Of a stretch of DNA of 64,000 bases, positions 20,343-30,177 are shown one piece after another. The number at the start of each line of letters is the position of its first letter. The first letter of the stretch is position 1. Under the pieces are notes generated by a model. The model was given only the letters and a program-made list of their open reading frames with translations, ran no database searches and had not been told where the DNA came from. A program made the position numbers and the translations under genes. This DNA is from Cutaneotrichosporon cavernicola (lineage: Eukaryota > Basidiomycota > Tremellomycetes > Trichosporonales > Trichosporonaceae). The stretch covers positions 2,046,001-2,110,000 of the forward strand of contig NC_083393.1 of the NCBI RefSeq assembly GCF_030864355.1, written 5' to 3'.

Positions 20343-22000
20343 ATGGCAGCGCAGACATACGCCGCTCTGCTGCGGCAGCGATACCCATTCCGCGCACCAA
20401 CAGCGTCCGTCGACCACCTCGTAGTTGGCGGCGGTGTGCTGGGCCTTGCGATTGGTGCTGGGCTGGTGAACACGGCCGGGCCGCGGACGACGTTCGTCGT
20501 CGAGCGACGGGGACTGGTACGTTCTCTCTGAAATGTCGGCTAACGGCAGTTGGGCCAGGAGAACACGTACGTTCTGATGGGATGGGGAGTGGGATGGAAA
20601 GACTGCAGCTTGCGTTGCGGCATTCGAAGCTGACACCAGCGCCCGCAACTCCGAGGTCATCCATTCTGGTCAGCAGATCTAGCCGACGTAGCTGACACCA
20701 GGCATCTACTACCCGGTAGGCAGCATGAAGTCGCGGCTGTGCATTCGTGGCCGGGACCTATTATACGACCGCTGTGCAGCGCTCGACATCCGGCACCGCA
20801 AGACGGGCAAAGTATGTCCTCCTCGAGCGACTCTGACGTCAGCTCATCGTCGCCACGGACAAAATGGAAATTCCCTACCTCGACGCGCTCTCCACGCACA
20901 CCCAACACCCGTCCTTCAGTACGGGCGGCGAGCCCTCCGCCATGCGCCCGAACAGCATCATCCCCGCCTACTTCCTCTCGGGCCAGGAGGCGCGTGAGCT
21001 CGAGCCCGACCTGAGTGAGGACGTGTGCGCAGCCCTCCTCGTGACCGAGACGGGGATTGTCGACAGCGCGGGCTTGGTGGATAGCCTAGCCCGCGAGATC
21101 GAGGAGGATGACTACCTTTCTAATACCAAGGTCGGGGTTGGTCTGGCTAATCCTGGAAAGCGGAAGGCTGAGAGGGGTGAAGGCGTCATTTTGCGGGGTA
21201 CGCGTGTCGTGCGCATCGATCCGGATGAGGATGGATGGGTCGTACAGCTCGAGAGTGGGTGGGGGGAGGAGAAGGGCCAAGTCGAAGCTGTTCGCGCGAG
21301 TGTGGTTGTCAATGCAGCGGGACTGAATGCCGCGTCGCTCGTCAATGAGATCCTTCCACCCGAAGAGCGGTGGGAGATGTGGATCACCAAGGGTGAGGGA
21401 AGGAGGGTCTGGTGGGAGGGCGAGTGGATGGAGTTGTAGCAAGGAGGGCAGGACGGGAGAATGGAGGCGACGATGCTGACGCCAGGCAACTACATGAAGT
21501 ACACCGGCCCCGGGGCGGACGTGCAACACCTCATTTACCCCTGTCCTTCGGCGTCGCTTGACAGCCTGGGCACTCACCTGACTTTTGATCTGGATGGCAA
21601 CGTACGCTTCGGCCCCGACGCCGAACCACTTCTCTCGGCGCAACAAGCCGCTGAGAATCCCGATTACTGGCAGGCTGGCGAATATCTCGCACCCTCGGCG
21701 GCGAATCTCGCTTCCATCGCTGAGGCGGCGAAGAGATATCTTCCCGGCATTGATGCGAGTAAGCTCGCGCCTGACTATGCTGGATTCCGACCCAATATCC
21801 GTCCGCCAGGCGCCGGGTTCTTCGACTTTACGGTGCGCCATGTGCCGTCACAAAAGGGCTTGGTTTCGTGTCTCGGGTTCGCGAGCCCAGGGCTCACCAG
21901 TGCGCTCGCGGCTGGCGAGTACGTCGCAGGCCTCGTTCGGCGCGAGGTGTGGGGCAAAGGAGCGGCGCCCGAGAAGCTTGCCGAGGGGTGGGAGACGTAG
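20343..22000 (+). CDS. L2HGDH: L-2-hydroxyglutarate dehydrogenase-like FAD oxidoreductase
   Basis: FAD-dependent enzyme of the DAO superfamily. The family oxidises L-2-hydroxyglutarate to 2-oxoglutarate at the mitochondrial inner membrane. Six exons: 20343-20516, 20550-20566, 20640-20668, 20702-20811, 20843-21392 and 21486-22000, giving 464 residues. The N-terminus has the dinucleotide-binding motif VDHLVVGGGVLGLAIGAGL. The family signature RNSEVIHSGIYYPVGS is assembled across exons 3 and 4. Further landmarks are VVNAAGLNA, DLDGNVRFGPDAEPL and GFRPNIRP, with FASPGLTSALAAGEYVA near the C-terminus. Exons 2 and 3 are only 17 and 29 nt, and intron 4 is 31 nt. The targeting peptide is weak: the first residues (MAAQTYAALLRQRYPFR) are basic but short. 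The gene converges on the CDC4-like gene with about 130 bp between stops. Confidence 0.87.
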
Positions 22001-22132
22001 CCGATCGCAATGCAAACTCTAGATGCCATGATGCAGCGATGCAATCCTCTACTATGTTGCTACAAACACATCTAACCTGACCTGTCGGTTGCTCTGGCAC
22101 TCATGGTCCGTCCATGCAACATGCTCATTCCT

Positions 22133-25113
22133 CTACTCGACCTCCCTGCCCATGTTGACGTCGACATCCAACAGCCCCAGCTCGCCTTCGCCTTCGTCTT
22201 CGCCCTCGCCAGGCGCGCTCGCAGCCCCACTCCCACTCGCCGTCCCACTCCCACTCGCACTCCCACTCCCGCTGGCCTCGGCAGACTGGAACATCTGCGT
22301 CTGCGTCCATGGTCCTACCCGTGTGCGTGTGGCGCCAGGCTCACTGCGTACTCTGGAGAGGCGGTCGCCCACCTCGCGCGTAGACAGGCGGTCACCCTCG
22401 CGCCCGCGGTCGCCGAACGCGACGCCGAGCCGAAAGGCGCGCTTCGAGCCCTGCCCATCGCCGGGACCGCTGGAGGCCACGCGCGACCGGCCGCGGCGCA
22501 CTGGCCGTTGTGAACGGACGCTCATCGCACGCCATTTCTCGTGCGTCTTTGGAGAGAGCGCGTCCTCGGTCCCAACACAGAACACGTCCTCGTCGTCCCC
22601 TCCTTCGTCCTCAACCTGGTAGGTCTGCGGTTCGTGTGGGTTCCCCCGTTCCCAGGGCGCACGGCGCAGCAGGTCGAGCTTGTCGTCGTCGATCCCGGAA
22701 TGGTCCACCTCACTCTTCTTTCCAAAGTCGAACACATCAAATACAGTATTGCCGTTGCGGTTAGACGCGGCAACCAGCAAGTTGCCGTAGAACGCGACCT
22801 GCCACACGGACGAGATGCCAGTGATCAGATCGCAGATGAAACGGCCCGTCTTGATGTCCCAGAGCTTCAACGTGCCGTCGCTCCCGGATACGACCTTGGT
22901 CTCGTCGTGCTGGAAGCACGTGATGGCCGCCGCGTGTGACGACAGGGTGTGTTGGAGTTCGTACGTGTTGGCGTCCCACACTCTTAACGAGGCGTCCGCG
23001 GCAGCCGAAACGATCCGGTTGGGCGACAGGCCCAGCAGGCCAACGAGCGACGTGTGACCAGTCAGCGTATGGAGGCACTTGCCCGTCGCCAAGTCCCAGA
23101 TCTTGACCGTGTTGTCCATCGACCCGGACGCACAGCGGTTGCGGTACTTGTCGTACACGATGGAGTACACTGCGGTCAGCTCTAGACGACGTCGTTGTAG
23201 CTCACCCTTCGCCTCATGCCCATGCAGCACGTGGATACACGTGCCCTTGACAATGTCCCATACGCGCACCGTCTTGTCATATGAGCCGGAGACGCAAATT
23301 CTGCCGTGCGCCGCGAGCGCGCGGACAGCCTCGCCGTGGCCCTCGAGGTGGTGCACGTGGAATGGGTTCTCATCAGGGGGAGGAGGCTGGCTGTTGTTCC
23401 CTGCGCCATTGTAAGCCGGCTCGCCCTTCTTGGGGAGCTTCCAGACGCGCAGAGAAGCGTCGCGCGACCCAGTGATGATGAGCGGGTAAGGCGGCTGGAA
23501 CTCGCCGGTCACCTCGTCGTACACAGGCTCGACGATCTGAAGGCAGCGTACAGTCGAAGTGTGACCAGCGAACGTGTGCGTCTGCACCAAGTCCTCCAGG
23601 TCCCAGATGCGGACGGTGCGGTCCGTTGAACCCGACACGAGCGTGTCGCCTTTGTACTCGAGCGCCCACACGCCGCCCTCGTGCCCGTCCAGGCGCTTCC
23701 GTAAGGCCCCTGTCTCCGTGTCGTAGATGTTGATCGAGTGGTCGTCGGACGCGGACACGATCTTGTCCTCGTCAAACTGAACGCACGTGACGACGTTGGT
23801 GCCGTGGCCGGCAAACGTCGTGTGCTGCGGCGTCGCATGGAGCCAGTTGCGATCGCTGGTGAACCGCCTTCGGTAAACGTGCTTGAGGGGGGTCGCGCGC
23901 TCCAGCTGCTGGACTGGGGAGGACCGCTCAAACATAGCTGGTCGGTCGACCGACATCGGCTCGTCCTCGCTCGGGGTGCCGGCCTTGGACACGCGCCGCT
24001 TGCCGCCCCTCCGGTCGAGCGCCTCGTAGCGGCGGCGGATGCTCTGCTCCTCCTCGTCCTCAACCCCGTGACCGTACCATAGCCCATCTTCGACAAGACG
24101 TGTCCGCCAGACAGAGCGCTCCTGGTCGATCTTCTTGCGCCATGCTTTGCTGACGTTGGCGGCTACTGAGAGGCTCTTGACGTCGAGCTTCTTGAGCACC
24201 TGCACCGCAATCTCGTGGGGCAGGAGCGTGATAAAGTCGCGCTTGAGCGCAGTCGAGGCGAATGCAGAGATGGCCTGGATCGTGGGCATTCGTGACCGTC
24301 GGAACATGTGCATGAGCACGTGCTGCTGGACCTTGTCGGGCAGCTTCTCAAAGTGCGTGAGGAGCGCTGGGAGGGAAAACAACGCAGCCATCTCGAACCC
24401 CGAACCGATCTGCGGTGACTCGGCCTTGAACATGCTCTCGTCGTCTGGCGAGGAAGGTGGTGAGACCGGCACGCCGTCGTCCATCATCATGCCCTCGCTA
24501 GGCCGGATTTTCTTGCGGGGCGGGGAGCGTGGGCGCATCGTCGCCGAATCGACGGGCATGGGTGTGCTCGGGTCGTGAGGCCTCTTGTTGCCCCCGGTCT
24601 CCTTCTCCTTTCCCTTGGCCGTGATGTACTGCATGAAGCCCATCTCCACCGCGTGGTCGATGTGCTCGACGCGCTCAGGCTCGGTAGCCACGGAAGAGAG
24701 CTCGCGTGTCCAGCCTGGGCCGCTTAGCGTCTTCCGAAGCACCTGGTCGGCAGGTAGGACGTGACCGTCCTCCTGGACGATGACTTTCCGGTCGCCTAGC
24801 TTGAGCTCGATAAACTTGAGCTCGTCCGGCGTCGGTTCAGCGGCGAGTGGATACCCCTCCTCCCATGTGAGATGAGAGGGCATGGGTACCGACTCTGGGA
24901 TGGGGATACGAGGTAATGGAATGGGTGCAAACGACGTCGTTGTTCGCCGCGTGTGAGTTACACTACTCGTCAGCGGTCAAGAGCGGGGTGAACGTACACT
25001 GTCTCGACGACTGCGTCTTGCATCTTTAGGACGGGCCCGCTGGGTGTCCAGAGTATCCCAGAACGGCCAGCCATATCGTCATCTGCCGAGCCCGGTGGTG
25101 TGTAGTGGGACAT
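22133..25113 (-). CDS. CDC4: F-box/WD40 protein, CDC4-like SCF substrate receptor
   Basis: Substrate adaptor of an SCF ubiquitin ligase. Exons complement(22133..23169), (23206..24962) and (24998..25113) give 969 residues. A disordered N-terminus with a Thr/Arg patch (THTRRTTTSF) precedes an F-box at about 282-328 (LLPHEIAVQVLKKLDVKSL). About seven or eight WD40 blades follow from about 415 to 790, each ending in a V(R/K)(I/V)WD-type strand (TVRIWDLE, SLRVWKLP, TVRVWDIV, TVKIWDLA, TLKLWDIK). Blade order and the F-box helix match CDC4/Pop1 more than MET30. The C-terminal ~130 residues are disordered and Ser/Gly/Glu-rich. The start at 25113 was chosen because a 116-nt exon with a good donor extends the ORF in frame; the downstream Met at 24883 is the alternative. 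The 36-nt intron inside the propeller is in frame and stop-free. Confidence 0.88.
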
Positions 25114-25964
25114 AGCCGAGTCACTAATATGTCAGCGATGCGAGAAGTGGGCGTGAGGGCGGGGAAGGGTCGACGTGCCCTGGCCACCAGCGGTGGCGCC
25201 GCGCAGGCCTCCGTTTACCAAACCATGTGGTACTGGCGCCGAAAGTGTGGGGGGCCGCAAGTGACGCGCGATGTACTTACAAGAGAAGTGCCGTGTGGAC
25301 AGACACGGGTTACGCGTTGGTCGGCTTGTCAAGCTGGTGGAGGTGCGAGAGGCTGTTGACGGTTTAGGGGTGAAGAATACGGCCTTTATATGACTTAAAG
25401 GGGCTGTAGTAGCTTAAGGATGCCTGGGAAATGGGGAATAGTCTGGAGTGTGTAAAGACGGGTCCGCTATACAGTTGATGGTGAATGATGGAGCGGCGAT
25501 TCGACCAAGCAACGAGGATGTGAAGACGGTGCCGCTCGTTTCGGTGCACGGACGTAATGTCCTGGATGCGTGCTGCAAAGATGGCTTTGCAGCCGGAAGT
25601 GGGTCTTTGCTGGTATGAAGTCGAGATGTAGAATGAAGGATGAAGAGAAGAATTGAGCAATGGCCAAGGTTGATTATGAGTGTTTGAGATGTGATGGGTA
25701 GTTAGAGTGGGACTACTGTGGTTGAGTTACGGACAAAGCAACCGTGTGGAATGGCTAAAGATAATTCTGATATATGGTTCTAATCACAACCTCGCCACTC
25801 GAACAGCACGGCATCACTGCCTGCCCATCTTTCACGCATCACAGTTGGTCGTACCTCCATCAATGCATATGCGCATCGCAAATCATCGCATCGTATCGCC
25901 CCGCCGTGCTAACTACGCCGCAGTGTTAACCTAGACGCGCCATCTGCTTCCGCTTCTGCCGAGC
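25114..25964. other. Spacer between ureG 3' end and CDC4-like 5' end
   Basis: About 850 bp with no gene recognised. It should carry the ureG terminator and the promoter and leader of the CDC4-like gene. Only short ORFs occur. Confidence 0.45.
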
Positions 25965-27329
25965 TCACACGCTGGCCTGCGCCTTATTCTTACCCACAGC
26001 CCCACTAGCCTTCCACGCCGAGATGATGGCGTCCACGACCGCGTCGACGCCCTCGCCCTGCCTCACCGACGTGAAGAGCGTGCTACCGCTCTCGCGCATC
26101 GTCGCCGAGTCGCGGCGCATGACCTCGAGTGACGCGCCCACGTGCGGCGCGAGGTCGATCTGGAATCAGCTCGAGTTACGGAGGTGGGGCTAGGAGGCGG
26201 CGATGTAGCCGAGGAGTGGTGGCGCAGTGAGGGTTGGTTTGAATTTCACCACTTGCTTCTACGCCACTGACGACTCGAGTCTCCCGGCTGGCTCCGCCCG
26301 CTCCCATCGCATTCCGGCAGCCGCCGCCCTCTCACATACCTTGTTGATGATAAACAGGTCTGACTGAGTGATTCCTGGTCCGCCCTTCCGGGGGACCTTG
26401 TCGCCGCCAGCAACGTCGATCTTCCGTCAGCTCTGTACCATCATAGCTGAACGAGGTGAGAGTACTTACAACGTAGATGATGTAGTCGGCAAGTTCGCGC
26501 GAGTAGTTGGCCGCGAGGTTGTCCCCGCCGCTCTCGACAAACAGCAGCTCAGTGTCAAATTCGGCCTGCAGCTCCTCAAGCGCGTGTAAGTTGGCGGAGA
26601 TGTCCTCGCGGATAGCCGCGTGCGGGCAGCCGCCAGTCTCAATCGCACGGATACGTTCCTTCGGCAGTGCCTCGTTACGGATCAGGAACTCCTGGTCCTC
26701 GCGGGTGAAGATGTCGTTGGTCACCGCAGCGATGTTGTGCTTGTCGCGTAGTGCGCGACAGAGAGCGAGGAGGAGAGCCGTCTTGCCAGACCCGACTGGG
26801 CCGCCGATGCCGACGGTGAAGGCGCGCTCCTCCCAATCACGGCCGTGATAGTCGGGGAGCTCCCGCTCAGAGAACTTGCCTGTGAGGTGCGCGTGGGGTT
26901 CAAACCGGGCCCGTCAAAGTGGTACAAGTCGAGGCCGGCGTATTCGAGTCACATCGTTTGAGCCACATCGTCCGGCATCATGTGTCGTGTTGAGGGACCA
27001 AGGTGGAAGCAGTCGGCAGCAGATCGCAAAAAGCGCGCAGAGTGAGAGACGACGCGGGGATGCAGTTTGGGTTGTGGATGGGTCCGCGAGGAACAGTGCG
27101 GTCCAGACAGGAGACGGGAAATCGTATGGGGAGCAAGCGAGTGTCAGCTCCATCCTAAGCCCGTCACACCCAACTCACCGGCATGATCCATTTGCTCATG
27201 GGTGTGACCATGCTCCTGAGCGTGGTCATGAGAGTGACTGTGACCTCCCTCGTGCGAATGCGGGTGGGCGGCGCTGGCGCCAGTCGAGGACGACAGCTGG
27301 TTCTGGAACGTGCAGACGGGGGCGGCCAT
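25965..27329 (-). CDS. ureG: Urease accessory GTPase UreG
   Basis: SIMIBI-class GTPase that delivers nickel to urease with UreD/UreF partners. Four exons: complement(25965..26159), (26340..26420), (26470..26879) and (27179..27329), giving 278 residues. Residues 22-49 hold 11 histidines, a metal-binding-type N-terminal tract common in eukaryotic UreG. The P-loop GGPVGSGKT is at about 76-84. [10 protein letters not shown] is switch-like, [13 protein letters not shown] carries the invariant Cys-Pro-His nickel motif, and [13 protein letters not shown] and [13 protein letters not shown] (guanine specificity) follow. All family motifs are intact, so the protein should be functional. Intron 1 is 299 nt, long for this window; the others are 49 and 180 nt. 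No urease or other accessory gene lies in the window. The Cryptococcus counterpart is named URE7. Confidence 0.94.
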
Positions 27330-27669
27330 GGTGTGAGATGTGCCGAGGTATCAGAGAGTAGTGAGCCTTAAGCCAGCTGCTGGATGCTAGGTGCTGAGGT
27401 GCTGAGGTGCTGAGGTGCTGAGGTGCTGAGAGCGATTCCAAGTGCAGGGTTGCTGCGTTGAGGCAGGGATCCTGGTATGGCCCACTCAACTCCGTAGCGG
27501 CACATTTCAGTTTATCTCTCTACGTCATGAATTGATACTAACCTTGTGACCCTGTGGTTGGTCATTGCCAAACCCGCCGGCAATCCACGGTAACAATCCG
27601 CATGCCCCCTTCTAGAAGCTACAAACTCGCTTGCTCTATGGTATGCATGCATGTGGTTATACAAGACGT
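27330..27669. promoter_or_regulatory. ureG upstream region with 9-bp tandem repeat
   Basis: 340 bp between the PRA1-like stop and the ureG start, both genes on the minus strand. It contains the GCTGAGGTG repeat given separately and no other gene. Confidence 0.4.
27391..27430. repeat. 9-bp tandem repeat (GCTGAGGTG)n
   Basis: About four and a half copies of a GCTGAGGTG unit, 60-100 bp upstream of the ureG start codon, so within its promoter or 5' leader. Confidence 0.85.
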
Positions 27670-28585
27670 TTACACAGTCTCGATGCCCTCGTACTCGGAC
27701 TCAACGCCCGGCTCGAGGAGGCCAGCATGGGCGCCAACGATGACGCCGCTCGCGCCCACGACCCAGAAGAACGCGCTGATGGGAGCGCCGAGGAGTAGGA
27801 GTGGGATGCCTGGGGGTCAGAATCCATCGGTCAGATGGAGACTCACCGATGAGGAAGAGACCGATGTAGAGGTTCTGAGGGGTGATTGTGCGGCCCTGGA
27901 ACTCGAACGGTTCCGTGACTGCGGTTAGCTATTGCGGTGCAAGGCTGTGACACCACGCTGACGCGTGCGACGCACTAAACCGGCTGATGCCAATGAAGCC
28001 GCCGATGAGGAAGACCAAGCCGATCAGGAGGAGTGGCGAGCTCAGCAGCGAGTAGACGCTGAGGAGGGCTACGATGATGGCGTAGTTGGCCGAGAAGTAG
28101 CGGCTGGGAGTCAGCATGTCTCACGGTAAGGGTGGGGGTAGAGCGGATGTTGATGGTCGCATGCCGAAGACCTCTTTTCCGCGCACCTTGAAATTGTGCT
28201 GGCGCGTCCAGTGGCCACTGTGGTGATGGCGTCTAGCGCCGAGCACCGTCCAGCGGCCAGCAACACGGACAGTGTTCCAGGTCGCCGTATGTCACCTTGC
28301 ACGCCTCCACTTCAACAACAACCTGACCCTTCAACACCTCCACAATCCCGCCACATTCGCGCCAACCGCCCCCTGCGCTGACCCATATCTCCCTCCCACT
28401 CTCCGAAAAAATACGCACATGTTGTAACCCGCACGCTTCATGTACTCGCCCACGTCCTTGGGCTTGCTGACGCGCTGGTAGTCAAAGAACTCGGCAGGGT
28501 GCCGCAGCTGGCCGAGGCGCGTTTCGCGAAGACTCCGGACAGTGTCCTGCGCGCTGTTGAGGTATCCGACCATGTCCATGTTCAT
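27670..28585 (-). CDS. PRA1-family (prenylated Rab acceptor) membrane protein
   Basis: Small integral membrane protein of the ER/Golgi that in this family binds prenylated Rab GTPases (YIP3/PRA1). Four exons: complement(27670..27809), (27847..27918), (27976..28103) and (28419..28585), giving 168 residues. The cytosolic N-terminus has the family motif HPAEFFDYQRVSKP. The first hairpin is YFSANYAIIVALLSVYSLLSS followed by LLLIGLVFLIGGFIG, and the second is NLYIGLFLIGIPLLLLGAP followed by AFFWVVGASGVIVGAHAG. Two hydrophobic hairpins around a short loop are diagnostic. The acidic C-terminus (ESEYEGIETV) is normal for the family. The donor of intron 2 is GTGCGT, as is that of intron 1. It is divergent from the unknown gene at 28957. 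Confidence 0.87.
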
Positions 28586-28956
28586 TGTGGCAGATGGGTG
28601 CCGAGTGGGTGAGTAGCTGAGTAGCTGAGTTGAGTGTGAGTGTGAACGCAAAAGGCGATAATAGAATCGCGTCAATAACATTCAAGGCGCGTAGTGGACG
28701 TGGCACCTTCAGGGTCCTGTCTCCCACGCCATTTTACTTCCGTTACCCACCCGACTCTGACCGAAGGACTTGTAAGCAAAGGAAGGTCGCTCGCCACCCG
28801 CGCGTCGTTGCCCTCCGTTCCGTCCTCTTTCCTCCTTGTGATCTTTTTGTATTCAATCCTTCGTCTTCGCATTTACTCGGTACCCTCCCTCACAGCATCC
28901 CATCATATACATCCTAGACAGCGCTCCCCGAATTGCGTCACTTGTCTTGCCTCCGC
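28586..28956. promoter_or_regulatory. Divergent promoter region, PRA1-like / unknown gene
   Basis: 371 bp between two divergent start codons. Pyrimidine-rich stretches lie before the plus-strand gene. No specific motif was recognised. Confidence 0.35.
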
Positions 28957-29854
28957 ATGTCCGCCCCACAACCCCCCCACCACCATACGCACGCAGGCGA
29001 GACTCTGCGCCACCTCCCTGGCCTCGTACCCACTCAGCGCCGCGCACCGCCTCGCATCCCCGAAAAGTGTCTCTCATGGTGCTCGCAGCGCGACGGCGCA
29101 CCAGCAATGTGCCGCATGCTGTGCCTGCGTAACCGCACTCCACTCCTCACGCAGGCCGAGGCGCTCGCCAAGCTCCGCCCCGACTCGTCATCCTCCAAAA
29201 CAGCCTCGATCGGTGATTTCTTTGAGGCGTGGCGTACCCGTCTCTCCCCATATTCGTTCATCTACGTCAAGGGCACACCCGAAGGTGTCGTGGGGCGGTA
29301 CATGGAGGAGCTGGATGCCGACGATGGGCAGTACGACTTTGGAGCGGTGAGCCGGTGGGCACCGGACAAGATGAGGCGGCGGAGCGATGGCGTAGAGTAC
29401 CTCGACTGGGGGGAGGCTGGGTGAGTCTCGAAAGGTGGCGCCAGAGGCGTGACACCGCCATGGCAAGCCACACCCAGTCGACACCATCACATCGATCGTC
29501 GCTAACTCCAGGTGCCTGCTCCACGTTCCGTTCACATCGATCTTCTCGCCATTCCTCAACCTTCCCCGCAACGTCGAGCGCGTGATGTCACCACCCATAA
29601 ACCTCGCGACGCAATACTACGAGTCGTTTGAGAACGGGACGCAGGCGCGCGCACTGGGCCGCTTCACCGACGAGGTGTACAAGCTCGGCGCTTTCGACAT
29701 GGTCAGCAAGGTGATTGAACACTGGCGCGACCGTGCAGCCAAGCAGGCCGAGGCCGAGGCCGCGGCGCAGAAGGAGGCGGACCGCGGTGCAGAGAGCGCG
29801 CAGGCTGCGCGTGAGGCCCGCGATCGCGTCAAGGAGAAGAACACCAAGGAGTAG
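28957..29854 (+). CDS. Conserved-looking protein of unknown function
   Basis: Exons 28957-29420 and 29512-29854 encode 268 residues. The intron has GTGAGT, CTAAC and CAG. I do not recognise the family. The N-terminal 65 residues are His/Pro/Arg-rich with a cluster of cysteines (CLSWCSQ…CRMLCLRN). A globular middle has GDFFEAWRTRLSPYSFIYVKG, VEYLDWGEAG and LHVPFTSIFSPFLNLPRNVE. The C-terminus, from about 225, is an Ala/Glu/Arg/Lys helix likely to form a coiled coil. The basic, cysteine-bearing start could suit a mitochondrial protein, but this is a guess. An extra upstream exon cannot be excluded because no family alignment fixes the start. Confidence 0.6.
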
Positions 29855-30177
29855 TCAAGCATGCCCACCACCAACCAACTAACCTGCACCCATCCAAAGT
29901 AACCAGCATCACCATCATCCACCACCACACAACTGCACTCAGTAAATTGTACACGACACGAATGCATCGCATCACGGGTCCGATGCGTTTTTTTTACCAT
30001 CTGTGAGACAGGTGACATGGATAGACAGTGATGAGGGCCGATGGGGAATGGAGTGTGGGGAATGGGAGGGTGCAGGGTGATGGAGTACATAGGGTAACGA
30101 GTGTGGCGGGCATCATGTGGGGAGAATCTAGTTGCGTTTCGGTCTGGTATGAGAATTGAGGTCAACTGTTCGAGACA
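29855..30177. terminator. Convergent 3' region
   Basis: 323 bp between the stops of two convergent genes. It contains CCA-rich sequence and a T8 run near 29988-29995. It should hold both polyadenylation regions. No gene was seen. Confidence 0.35.
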
